Assembly: GCA_036873135.1 (NCBI GenBank)
Contig: JAPTYO010000004.1
Coordinates: 368,322 to 432,321, forward strand
Source: Clarkia xantiana subsp. parviflora
Lineage: Eukaryota; Streptophyta; Magnoliopsida; Myrtales; Onagraceae
DNA: 64,000 bases
Reading direction: 5' to 3'
The translations under genes were made by a program, and so were the position numbers. Positions 44,638 to 58,824 of this stretch are shown piece by piece. Numbering within the stretch: position 1 is the stretch's first letter; every line of letters begins with the position of its first letter. The notes beneath the pieces were generated by a model, which saw only the letters and a program-made list of their open reading frames with translations, was not told the DNA's origin and did not search any database.

Positions 44638-45359
44638 TCAACTGTCATTTACAGCTTTCTTCATCATCAAAATCGCTTTTACTTCCCGAACAATTCTCTC
44701 GATAAAGGAAGATTCACTCCTATAAATAGAACAGAATCATTAATTATGCATGTCTGAAATAAGTGCATGCATGCAGTGAGAAATAAAACAATATATATAT
44801 ATATATATATATATACTTACTCGCTGCTATTGGTGGTGAAGTGCCACCCTGCAATATCGCTCAAAAGCACGAGACAGGTCTTCCACAGATTAACCTTGCC
44901 GCCGGAGTTATGGCTAAAAGTCTCTCCGTGGAGAGACAAATAATGTCCGGTTCGGCCGTTTAAGTGCCGGAGCTCGGAAGGGTCAACTTTGTAGAAGATG
45001 GGGAAGATTATATGCCCCTCATCATCTTCTTCCTTGCATCTGAAACTCTGCAACAGCTCATCCAAGCAGCTACGAGATGCAGCGAAGTCTTTGGAGAAGA
45101 CAATGATGGTGCTCCTCGAACTCTTGATCCGATCGGCGAGAACATCGGAAATGGATTCTCCTCGGGGAAGTAGGTCGTCGGTGAAACTCCGGAGCCCGAC
45201 CCGGTTTAGTTCTTTGATCAAATGACTCGTGAACCCCCGGCGAGTCTTGCCGGTGAAGCTTATGAACACATCAAACTCCAGCTCCGTTTCACGGCGGAAT
45301 GTAAAAGATGTGGAGTTATAATTGGCAGTGGTTGATAAAGAAGAACCTCCAGCACCCAT
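44638..45359 (-). CDS. TIR-only protein (TX type)
   Basis: Two exons, 44821-45359 and 44638-44719 (621 nt, 206 aa). The TIR domain spans about residues 28-175: FDVFISFTGKTRRGFTSHLI, SFTDDLLPRGESISDVLADR, IIVFSKDFAASRSCLDELLQ, and FPIFYKVDPSELRHLNGRTG. The catalytic Glu of plant TIR NADases corresponds to E101 in SCLDEL. The N-terminus MGAGGSSL fits an N-myristoylation site (Gly2, Ser6). A perfect GTAAGT donor lies just before an in-frame stop. Splicing to 44719 adds ESSFIERIVREVKAIL, the usual start of a TIR-NB-ARC linker, then ends after 27 codons. No NB-ARC or LRR follows, so it is TIR-only, either a natural TX protein or a truncated TNL. Unspliced, the protein would be 180 aa. Likely role: immune signalling. 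Confidence 0.85.
44791..44814. repeat. (AT)n in the TIR gene intron
   Basis: A short AT microsatellite directly after the 5' splice site of the single TIR intron. Confidence 0.85.
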
Positions 45360-45412
45360 TTTTTGTTGTTCCTTGGAATTAATTGCAGAAAGAAATGGTA
45401 GTGGTGGCGGTG

Positions 45413-45420
45413 CTTAAATA
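45413..45420 (-). promoter_or_regulatory. TATA-like box of the TIR gene
   Basis: The complement reads CTATTTAAGC, about 55-60 bp upstream of the ATG at 45359. It is the only TATA-like match in that interval. Confidence 0.45.
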
Positions 45421-45589
45421 GGATCGGAACGGACAAGCGGCAGCAGCAACATAGATAGCTAGCTATATAGACTTGACTAACTTACTATATTATTTCACGT
45501 TTATAAGAAAGTAGCTAGCTCCCTTTATAATATATATATATATATATGAGTCTCTACTCTTATTGTCCGGGGGTTATTTCATCTTTCTT

Positions 45590-46250
45590 AAACACAAATA
45601 AACAACTAAATACTAATCTAGGCCACATAAAAAATTAATTATAAATCTAGTTTGGCCGGGTTCCCCCAACCCGACCAACTGATTATTATTATTATTATTA
45701 TTACATTTGGCCGAAAAAAAATGGTTGGCCGGGTTTTCCCAACCCGGCCAACTTTGTATCTTATTGTTTTTTTTCTCGTTTTTTAAGGTTTTTTTTTTAA
45801 TAGAAGTTGTAAAAAATAATGGCTTTGAATTTTTTTATAAAAACCTATTGGACATGGTGAACCCTAGAGGGAAAATTGACAAATTTGCCCTCTAGGGTTC
45901 ACCATGTCCAATAGGTTTTTAGAAAAAAAAAAAAAAAAGAGATTATTCTGCGAAATGTCAATTTTCTCTTTAGGTTCACTATGTTTAATAGATTTTTAGA
46001 AAAAAAATTTACATTAAATTAGTAGTTTTGTAATTTTTTTACTAAAACTGGTAAACCCAAGAGGGTAAATGCTTGTCAATTTACACATATATTACAAAAC
46101 CATTAATTTTTACAACTTCTATTAAAAAAAAAAAAACATACTTGGCCGGGTTGGGGCAACCCGGCCAGACCTAAATTTATAATTAATTTTTTTATGTGAC
46201 CTATATTGGTATTTGGTTGTTTATTTGGCTCTATTTTGATCAAAGACTCC
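45590..46250. mobile_element. Large compound inverted-repeat (fold-back) element
   Basis: The outer arms pair AAATAAACAACTAAATACTAA..GGCCACATAAAAAATTAAT on the left with the complement of the 46170-46235 sequence. Inside are repeated GGCCGGGTT..AACCCGGCC palindromes at 45654, 45727 and 46142. A second pair of arms (AATAGAAGTTGTAAAAA at 45798 and its complement near 46108) surrounds a perfect inner palindrome at 45839-45920. Termini and target duplication not resolved. Related to the pieces at 19785 and 44107 through the ACAACCAAATACAAATATAG motif. Confidence 0.65.
45839..45920. repeat. Perfect inverted repeat, 33-bp arms, 16-bp loop
   Basis: Arm 45839-45871 starts AAAAACCTATTGGACATGG and arm 45888-45920 is its exact reverse complement, ending CCAATAGGTTTTT. 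The arm also contains ACCCTAGAGGG. A transcript in either direction would form a fully paired stem. Confidence 0.95.
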
Positions 46251-46702
46251 GTTATTTGTCCAAAAGCAAGAAACAAGTAATTACTTGCCATGTAGCGGTA
46301 GATTCCACACAAATAAAATGCTCCAACTACAGGTAAAAATTCACAACTATATGCATCATTATGAAAAAAAAAATTATTTTATTTTTAAGAAATGAAAAAA
46401 AAAAAAAAGACGATCGACTTTCGAAAAAGTTAATTTTTACTTTTTAAAAAATTACAATTTTAATGATATTAAAAAATTTCTCAAACATATAACGATAATA
46501 TTGGAGAAAATAAAATATTAAGTGGTAATATACTATGCACCTTATAATAAGGTGAGATAAAGGATGAGGCTGCATAATTGAATGGCTCCTTCATTCTTAA
46601 TTTTTAGGAGGCCCTTAATCCTTATACAATTATTTCTAATAAATATAGGCGGATGCAGCCACAAGAAAGACAGACGGATAAACTAAATGTCCCCATCTTT
46701 TT

Positions 46703-46703
<1 letters not shown>

Positions 46704-46743
<40 letters not shown>
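46704..46743. repeat. (AT)n microsatellite
   Basis: About 19 AT units in AT-rich spacer DNA. Confidence 0.9.
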
Positions 46744-46748
<5 letters not shown>

Positions 46749-46832
46749 TAAATATAATAAAATTTACTCAGTTTTATAAGTTACGAAATAGACTAAATTA
46801 CTTTTATCAAAATGATTTTGTAACATGCTAAC

Positions 46833-47364
46833 TAGGGGTGTAAACGAGTCAAGCTACTCGAGATCAGCTCGGTCGATACTCGAATTCGACTCGCTAAATT
46901 TCGAGTCGAGTCGAGCTCGAGTCGAGCTTTTTCTGATACCGAGTCGAGTTCGAGTTCACTGTTACTCGACTCGAGAGACTCGCGAGCCTAATCGAGCCTT
47001 TTTTTTTGCCTATTCGAGTCGAGTTCGAGTTCGATTTCGAGTTTTTCGAGCTTTACATAATAATATTATACATGTAAATATTGAGTTCCAGTCGAGTTCG
47101 AGTCAAAAGCCTAATCGAGTCGAGTTCGAGCTCAAGCTAAGGTGCACCATTTATAATGTAATTGAATTTTTTTAACCTTATCGAGCCGAGCTCGAACTCG
47201 CCAAGTATTGAATCGAGTCGAGCTCGAGCTTGAAAAATTAAGACTCGGTCGAGTTCGAGCTCGAGGAAAACTGAGTCGAGTTCGAGCTCGAGGAAAACTG
47301 AGTCGAGTCGAGTCGAGTCGAGCTTGCCAGATACTCGGCTCGACTCGGCTCGTTTACAACCCTA
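46833..47364. mobile_element. hAT-type non-autonomous element (532 bp), 8-bp duplication
   Basis: Begins TAGGGGTGTAAACGAG and ends CTCGTTTACAACCCTA, with identical ATGCTAAC at 46825-46832 and 47365-47372. The inside consists largely of GAGTCGAGCTCGAG/CTCGAG palindromic repeats in both halves. Terminal sequence and 8-bp duplication fit hAT. The long Arg/Ser/Glu-rich open frames across it result from the repeats and are not a gene. Confidence 0.88.
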
Positions 47365-47372
47365 ATGCTAAC

Positions 47373-47775
47373 TCACTTTTGAACACTTGGAAAAATTGTA
47401 GTAAGTTTTTTTTTGTACAAATTACTAACTCAAATTTCGCTTTGTGGACAGTTAACTAGCTGAATTTTTTTAGAAAATTTTGTAGCTCGAGTTTCACTTT
47501 GCATAAAATTTTATAGCTCTTATTTCGCTGTGCGTACAAATTGTTAGATAACAAATTGTTAAAAAAAAATGAAACTCGAGCTAGCAAAGTGTCCATAAAA
47601 GAAAACCTTAGCTAGTAAATTGTCCAAACAACAAAATCTAAGCTAGCAAATTGTAAAAAAAAAAAAACAAACAAAAAAATCAAAGTGAGACCTAAGCTAG
47701 TAAATAGTCTAAAAAAATATTTATGTAGCAATTTGTCATATAGTGCTCAAATATGAGTTAACAATTTGTTTTATT
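47373..47775. repeat. Imperfect inverted repeat invaded by the hAT element
   Basis: The left part (TTTGTAGCTCGAGTTTCACTTTG..) is complementary to the right part (GAAACTCGAGCTAGCAAAGTG.. and later AAAGTGAGACCTAAGCTAGTAAA) over roughly 190 bp, with repeated TAGCTAGCAAATTGT motifs. The hAT element sits at its left edge. Boundaries unclear. Confidence 0.45.
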
Positions 47776-47924
47776 AACAAACCGTGTGATGAATTATAAT
47801 TTAATATATAATATGATTTTATACATTTGCGATCATTATTTTTTTCGATGGTACATTGTTTTAGCAATTTAATTTTAAATGTCCCCTATTATTAAATTCC
47901 TTCTTCCGCCACTGGGTGAACGTG

Positions 47925-48010
47925 ATCTTCAGCCATCTGGCAATGAGGTGGGGCCCCAACCTAATGCTCCCACTTGTGAGAGGGTGAGGTTCACCGCGGT
48001 GTAATATGAT
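47925..48010 (+). mobile_element. SINE-like tRNA head
   Basis: TCTGGCAATGAGG (A-box-like, 47936-47948) and GAGGTTCACCGCG (degenerate B-box, 47985-47997) are spaced as in tRNA-derived SINEs. The B-box lacks the usual GA after TTC, so it is probably inactive. Confidence 0.4.
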
Positions 48011-49364
48011 AAAATCGATTGAGAATATCAAGTGAGTCTCAATAATACTATCATAACACAATTTTAAACGAATTATTAAAAATAAGTACAAATTTAACAT
48101 TATTTTGAAATATGTAGTGTATTTTCAAGTATGTTGGGGACAAAAAAATAATCTTTTCCGAACAGTATTGTATGATTTATAGATTTCTCCTAATAATTGT
48201 GTACTACTTTAATTACGTAATACCGAGGAAAGGTAACATATTGATTTAATAACTATTAGCAGGACAAAGTCACTTGTTAGTTTGTATTTTGTTAGATTTC
48301 ATTTATACTATCATTCAGCGTTTACCAAAAAACGGCCAGGAAAAGTATGTAAATCAATTATTATTGTTTTAGGTTTTAGGGATTTATTTAAAAATACTTT
48401 TTTTTGAAACGTCATTACAAAATTTCCTTGCCGTTTGTCTGCGTTTGTAAACACAATCACCTCCCTTCACGCGCTTACAGAGGATGTGTATGCCACACAA
48501 CCAAATGGCCACGTCGTCTAAGCCAACTGCTGCTGCTGGGCGCACAAGATCGATAATTATTATATAAGTTTGGTATTTACGCTAAGTCAATAAAAACATG
48601 ACAAATATGTGAAAGGGAGAGTAGCGGAAGGGGAACCTAGTCGACGAAGGACTTGTGGAAGTGGAAGGACTTGTGGTCGATGAAGTCTATCCTAAAGGTG
48701 TGCCACTTTTTATGGAAACTCGCTTCTAATGCTGTTGCGGTGCGGGTGAACCTGGGGTTTGGAGATCGAAGACCGCTGCCCTTTCTGCTCAGAGCCTGAA
48801 TCTGCAGCGCATATGATTTTCGAGTGTCAGTGGACACGAGCGGTTTGGTTTGCGACGGTGCAAGTGAGGCCGGATGTATTGTGCAAGTGAGGCCGGATGT
48901 ATTGAATGTACAGTCACCCGCTCTCTTTCTTACAAAGCTGAAGTTCATGCCGAACCTCTTGAAGAAGGAGATGTCCATTCGTTGGTCTTTGATCGGAACC
49001 ACTTGTTGGGCTATTTGGAATGAGCGCTGCCGAGCGTTGTATGGACATACGGCGCCGGATCCTACGAAGGCCACGAGCAGGATTCTACTTGATCATTCTG
49101 AGTTCTGGGAGAATTCTCTTTCTTCGGGTCCATCTACTGGCGAGTATCTAGAGTCTACGCGGGGGAACGAGACTCACCGTTGGGTGCCACCTGTGGCGGG
49201 CACTATCAGAGTGAACTGTGATGCATCCCTAGACGTTTAGATGGTATTGGAGGAGTAGGTGGCTTAGCTCGAACCAGTCGTGGGGCGGTTTTGGATGGGT
49301 TCAGACGGCTCTTGTTGGGTTCGCTTCACCACTTGGGCAGTTTCGGGCTTTTTTCTTCACGAAC

Positions 49365-50094
49365 ATGCTTCTTCCTTCTCGATTGGGCTCGAGATGTATG
49401 TATAAGGACGGGAACGCCGCAATCCTTAATACACAATCACCGAACTAAACTCCAAATCCTCGACCTTGAGCTCTTGATCTTCGGGTCATGCACGAGGGGC
49501 AATAACCAGCGTGGGAGGGGGGAATGCTGGTTGAGCCCACTCTGACGTTCAAGTTTGAACTTCTAGAGAGAGAAAGCCTTAGAGAGAAGTCAGAGCATTT
49601 CAAATCCAAAAATGAGTGAGTTGTCTAGAACGGGAGACCAAGGCCCATATTTATAGGGAACCTAAGGATCATGCCCAGTTTTGAACTACTTGATGTCGGT
49701 ATGTAAGGAAGACGTATACCGTCATCAAGGCGGACTATGCATGCACCGACTTCCCGCACTTGGCAAATTAATCGGGGGGAGCGTACGAGGTAAAACGGTA
49801 ATCCGGACCTACCCGGATTGTTTAACAATCCGGGACGGGTCCAGATTGTTTAACAATCCGGGACGGGTCCGGATTGCCTTAGGCAATCCGGACTGGTCTG
49901 GATCGCCTAAGGGCAATCCGAACTGGTCCGGATCGCCTAAGGGCAATCCGAACTGGTCCGGATCGCCTTAGGGCAATCCGGAAGTCCTTCGGCCCGGGAA
50001 TTACGCGTATCCCGGACCGTTTTAGACTTGGGTATCCGCGAAATGTTTTTTTTTACGGGTTTTGGGATATTTTACAAGGCCCGAAATGTAAACA
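49365..50094 (-). mobile_element. Solo LTR nested in the LINE relic
   Basis: Minus orientation: starts TGTTTACATTTCGGGCC, carries a palindromic repeat array, then TCCCTATAAATATGGG (TATA, complement of about 49645-49660), then CT-rich leader-like DNA, and ends near GAAGAAGCAT. CGAAC flanks it at 49360-49364 and 50095-50099. The left border can be shifted by one base. No internal domain or second LTR exists, so it is a solo LTR. Confidence 0.78.
49814..49981. repeat. Tandem array of 28-30 bp hairpin units in the LTR
   Basis: Six units, each a short palindrome plus spacer: GGATTGTTTAACAATCC (twice, one copy with a base change), GGATTGCCTTAGGCAATCC, and GGATCGCCTAAGGGCAATCC or a close variant (three times), joined by GACTGGTCC-like spacers. 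Periods are 28 to 30 bp. The array lies in the U3 part about 150 bp upstream of the LTR TATA box. Confidence 0.9.
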
Positions 50095-50560
50095 CGAACC
50101 TGAATTGGGACAGATATCTAACAGCACTCGACGAGCTCTTCGGTGTTGGAGCTCGAGATGACTGCAGTGAAAATGGGTTTGGAGCTTTCGGTCTCATGTG
50201 GTTGGCAACGGGTGATCATCGAATCAGATTCATTGGAGGTGATCCAGAGCATCCGTGGTGACATTGATCAATTGGACTGGCGAATTGCGACTAGGGTGGC
50301 GAACATCTTGCATTGAGCACGTTGCATTCCGACTGTTACTTGGTCGTGGGTTCCGAGGGAATCGAATGAAAGCGCCAATTGGGTCGCTTCGGAGTTTAGG
50401 AAGATGTCGTGTTGTCTTAATTGGGTCTGCGTACCCCGCCCTATCTTTTGTGTTTGCTCTTGAAGGACTGGTGTTATAACCCTCCTTGAACTTTTTGTAT
50501 CGTTTGGTTTGAACGAAGCATCTACTTGGCCAAAAATAAAAATAAAAACATGACAAGTAT

Positions 50561-52350
50561 CTTTACACTCCACCATTCTAGGGTTTATTCTTAGGGTTTT
50601 AAAAAAAAACACCAAATGAGTATAACATTTGTCATGTTTTTATTGGCTATGCATAAATACCAAGCCTACATAAAAATTGCCCCACAAGATGACCCAGTTT
50701 TTTTTTGCCTAGCCTCTAGCGTGGTTTTTTTTTTTTTTTTTTTTTCCGCCAAGTGGCGGAGTTAGTTAAGTTAGTGATATATGTATACTAGATAGTTTTT
50801 CCGTGCTTTGTGCGGCATATAAAATATTTTATTTAAATTATCATGGTTTAAAATCGTAGAAATTATTCATATAGCAAATGTTAGAATAACCACAAAATAA
50901 ATTTAAATTAAAAAATATATAAGATAATGGATAATGTAGTAGTCTAAAAGAGATTGTATGTATAAATGTTATGCTTTTATTTGTTTTAAGTTTTTTTTAT
51001 ATTTTATTAAATAGAATAAATCAATACTAATATAATCATATCATTAAAAGTATTATAAGTCGAAAATGACTGAATCCTTCAAGCTCTATAAGTAGAAGGT
51101 CAGTTACAACACGATTGATTCATCTATAATCGTTTAGAGGCCATTTTTATCAACTTGCAGTCAATTGGGAGCTGAAGAATATTGAAGACGGTGATGATCA
51201 ATATCATAAAAATGAATTATGATGTAATGATCATAACGGAAAATGGAGGTCGACTAATCAAGCAAAGTCGGAGAAATTAGTAAATAAGATTTAAAGAAAC
51301 AGTTATCTAATAATACTCATGATGGTTGAAGATCAAGGTAGAAACTCGTTTTCCATTTTGTTCTTTACCAGCAACAATGACGACAGAGACTTCAAAGACG
51401 GTGGTTGAAGTTACTGGTGAAATAGAGATTCTGCTGAAATTGAAGAAGTATTTGTGGCTTTTTAAAAAAAAAATTGCCAAGGTTTTACTCTTTAATTGAT
51501 AATGAGAGGAGTTTGGTTAGTTTTAGTAATGTTTAACTTTAAAACGGTTGAGAAAAAAAAAACGTATGCTATGGTGCATTGTGAGAGCTTGGAGGTCATC
51601 CAAGTATATAGAAAGGTCTACATGTACAAAACTACATCAGCTTTGAGATAGATAGAATGAGATGGACTCAATAAAATGTTTCATTTGTACGTATAATCTG
51701 TACATTTTAGTACTTGTCAAATTATTAGAACAACTTTCAGAATTATATTATATATAGATTCACCCTCAGCCGAAAGCCGCTCATTTATCTTTTGAATTTG
51801 TCAAACTCTAAACCATCAATAACTTGCCATCGACCCATTGTGTATATGGATATGGTAGCGCACTTGGTACGTGAGTACTGAGTACTCGTCTATTAGATGA
51901 GAAACATAGATCTTATTTGTGCCACATCAGCATAACTGAAATTATCATTGCAATTGATGATCACCATTACATCCCATTTTTTTTTTTGTTACTTATTATA
52001 TAACAATATTATGATCCAAAAACTTTTTACCAAAATTACGTGCACATTTGTTTCCTTTAGTTTATAATTTTATGTAGTTTTAGGGTTTAAGAAATTTTAT
52101 AATGTATTTTTAATCCGTTTTCCTTAATTACATCTTTGATGCTTTTACATAAATTATATTATTATTATTAAATATGTCATTTAGAATTTTAAATAACATT
52201 TTAAAGTAGTGTCATAATGTGAATAACAACATTTCATTTTCCAGTTATTATTCTTATTTTTTTATTTATTAATAACATGTCTTGTGAGCTGGGATATAGC
52301 TATCTTAGAGAATTAGGGAACAAATGTCCCTTATTATATGGAAAAAATTA

Positions 52351-52410
<60 letters not shown>

Positions 52411-54086
52411 AATTTCATATGTAATTGGCAATTAAGTTCCATCATTTACATTTAGTTATATAAATTATATACTTTCTAAAGTTACACTTTCTATTCCATA
52501 TTTTTAATTTCATTATCTAGTATGTACCGGAATAGTCATCTATCTAATATAAAATGAAATAGTGAACCTTGTGAGAGAGAGATTATGGGGCGAGATGGTC
52601 TAAAAAGAAATACTTAAAAGCTTGGATAAATTAGATTACTTAACAACTTTTAATCACTTCTTTGAACTATTTAGTTCAACGTCTAAATTTGCAATCATCC
52701 AATAAAATCATATATGCATGGCCAAAAAAAATCATCTATGCATAAAATATAAAAAATAAAATAATTCAAGATTAGTTAAATATATTAATTGAAATGAGCA
52801 CAAACCAAGACAATGTCGAAAGAATAAAAGTTTTATTCGTAAACCATTAATTGCTTTCTGCAGAGTATAATTTATTATTATTTCAACCTTACTCTTGAGT
52901 ATTATTATTTTACTTTTAAAAATAGAAAAAAAAAATCATAAATTTATTAAAAACTTATAAAAAGATTTGAAATAATTATATGCATAAATAATTTAAAAAA
53001 ATGAAAATAAAAAATATTAAAAGAAAACCTGTTTTTTTTTTTTTTGGAGTTTTATTCTATATTAAAATTTTGTTTATAAAAAATATATATTATATTTGTT
53101 TGTGTAATGTTTTTTTTATATTTTTTTTTCCATTTTTTAAATAGTTTTATTTTTATTTGTTTAATAATAAAACTTAAAAGGTAATTTGATGAACTTTTAA
53201 AATTTATGGTTTTTTTTGGCCAAAAAAATAAAAACTATCCTAAAAAAATTATAGATGATTCCAATTCAGTTAGGAACATGGAATTAAGGCCAATAATCCT
53301 TCCTGGTTGGACAATGTATATATTGTCATTAGCTCATATGACCATGTTCCATTCAAACTAATGGCTGAATTGATGGGATTGGCAACACTCGTCACTTCCA
53401 ATAGTGATAATGGATCACAAATTACAATCATACATACATGAAGAACATAATCAAGCTTCTTTTTTATAACTCCCAAGTTTCCTCCATAAAAACACAACAA
53501 AAAGCAAGAAAGGACATGTTGTACCAGAAGCACAAAGACACCTCTTACAACCCGATGCAGCTCGAACCATCAACTATGAACACCACCAACCGACCCTGTG
53601 AAAAGAAAGAATCTTGTCAATCTAATAGAACAGCAATCTAATCCCAGTTTTACCCCATGTATCAATTGTGTCTTAGGATTAAGATGTTATTTTCGACTGT
53701 CCAGGTTTCAATTATATTGCCATATGGTGTCTCCGTTAAATTTTTGAGTTAAATTTGACTGAACCCGGTCATGTGACCAGAACATGACCGAATAAAATTT
53801 AAAATGCCCAAATTAGCCCCGGCCAGATTTAGGTGGGTCGGAATCAGAGGTGGGTGACTTTGCAAAAGGAAAAAAAAAACATATATATATAAGGGGCAAA
53901 ATTGTCTTTTCATCTCAATCTGTCAAAATTAATCCCGAAATTGGACGGAAAACCAAATTGCAACAAAATTAAAAACTGGGACACCAAATATTAACAATTT
54001 GACACATCCAACTGACATGTGAGGTAAACCTGAAACACTAAAGACGTTCTTTTCCCTAAACAGAATCATATCACGTAAATTGGATA
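50561..54086. other. Intergenic DNA and CIPK23 3' flank
   Basis: AT-rich. CATTTGTCATGTTTTTATTGG at 50626 is complementary to 48580-48608, so the LINE sits inside an older inverted repeat. A CTAG-ended hairpin near 50788 looks like a Helitron 3' end. A pure (AT)n tract spans about 52354-52408. 53680-54060 is an imperfect fold-back relic (GTCCCAGTTTTTAATTTTG-like arms) just 3' of the CIPK23 stop. 53270-53600 may hold the CIPK23 3' untranslated end. No independent gene seen. Confidence 0.45.
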
Positions 54087-57574
<3,488 letters not shown>

Positions 57575-58283
57575 CTTCTCGCTCTCTCCGTGCCTCTATT
57601 TTAAGATTCTCGCTCGTTCTTCTGGAATCACAGCTCCAATTCGAGGTCCAATTCCAATTCTAATTCCAACAGATGGATCAAGATCTCTTCTTCTTGCAGG
57701 GCTGCCATACCTGAGTCTTCGCAACCTTCATGTCCTGGTCTCTGTCGCATTCATACAGAGAAAGAGATTGACGCCGTTGAAAGCCGCATGAAATCTAAGG
57801 GCGGAGGTGGAAATTTGCAGAGGAAGAATCGGATCGAGGTTTGTAGGGTTAGAGAAAGCTGAATCTTTGAATGTGAATCAAATGAGAAGCCCATATATAA
57901 TCATTCCTTCGTATATGAGCGTATATATATGAATGAATGATATGAGTGTATATACCGTGTACACAGCAATAGCAATATTATAATGAGCAATCCCGATCTC
58001 ACCGTCATCATACGTCATGAAACTTGTCAGGGTCTTATACGAGGAAGGCTTTATATGGCAGAGTTTAATTTAATTTAACTTAAATTTTCCATTATTCTTA
58101 ATTTTAAAAAATCAACGTTTTATTTGATTATTCTTAATTCCCCACACTTAATTATAAACTAGTTATAGTTGCATGGAATTCTATTTTGATAAAATCTTAT
58201 GTTATAGATTAAACATATTATCAGTTCACAATTTCGCTAAAATTCAATTTTTGAATGTATGCATCTTATTATTTTATTATTTA
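57575..58283. other. CIPK23 leader and promoter region
   Basis: 57575-57860 is less AT-rich and CT-rich on the transcribed strand, fitting a 5' leader. TATA-like TATATATA runs lie at about 57892-57955. No gene beyond. Confidence 0.45.
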
Positions 58284-58824
58284 CGGGTGAAACCAAAATC
58301 CGGTTGGTTTGAAAAACCGGTGAAACTTATACCGGATCTGACCGAAAAACTAAATCTGAAATATCTGATTAGACTTTTTTTTTTACTCTAGTTTGGTTTT
58401 CGGACCGATTCGAATTGCGTGCTTTAAGAACCGTGGGACCGAACTGACTGTTTTGTTAATATAATATATACAATATATTATACTAGTTGATATTAATTAA
58501 TATAATTGTAAAAGAGACACTTATGAAGATTATTTTTTCTATTTTTATTTTAGAATTTATTTAATTATATTAATGGACGTTATTTATCATTTTGGTTTGA
58601 TATACTCCATCAAAATTATGAGCATTTTAAATGGCAAATGTAAATTTTTTTATATTCGGTTTCAATCAAAAAACTGGACCAAAAAATCGTACTAGAAATT
58701 GATGATTTATTTTTCATCGCACGATTTTTTGGTCGGGTTTTTTTAAGAGAAAAAATTGATTCGTAAATATGGGTCCCAACTGAAACAAGAGAAAAATCGG
58801 TCTGGTTAGTCCGGTTTCACCTCT
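58284..58824. mobile_element. hAT-like non-autonomous element
   Basis: GGGTGAAACCAAAATCCGG on the left and CCGGTTTCACCTC on the right form inverted termini with CCGGTT-type sub-terminal repeats. The flanks TATTATTT and TATTATTA could be an 8-bp duplication but are low-complexity. AT-rich interior with no coding. Confidence 0.45.

Larger units (their letters stand above)
48609..50543 (+). pseudogene. 5'-truncated LINE relic with 17-bp target duplication
   Basis: Domains in order: zf-RVT remains at 48650-48870 in two frames (HFLWKLASNAVAV, then after a frameshift RCPFCSEPESAAHMIFEC, WTRAVWFA); WAIWNERCRALYG near 49010; start of the RNase H domain (GTIRVNCDASLD) near 49200 followed by a stop; and its second half at about 50145-50400 (VIIESDSLEVIQSI, ESNESANWVASEF). 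A 22-23 bp tandem duplication GTGCAAGTGAGGCCGGATGT lies at about 48858-48903. A solo LTR interrupts the RNase H part. The 3' end is adenine-rich, and AAAAACATGACAAATAT at 48592-48608 recurs as AAAAACATGACAAGTAT at 50544-50560. This marks target-primed insertion. Confidence 0.85.

Noticed and set aside
46825..47459. Two Arg/Ser/Glu-rich open frames
   Set aside because: They translate the GAGTCGAGCTC repeats of a hAT-type element with clear ends and an 8-bp duplication.
49814..49981. CRISPR-like array
   Set aside because: Units follow each other with similar short spacers, lie in an LTR of a plant genome, and have no unique spacers or cas genes.
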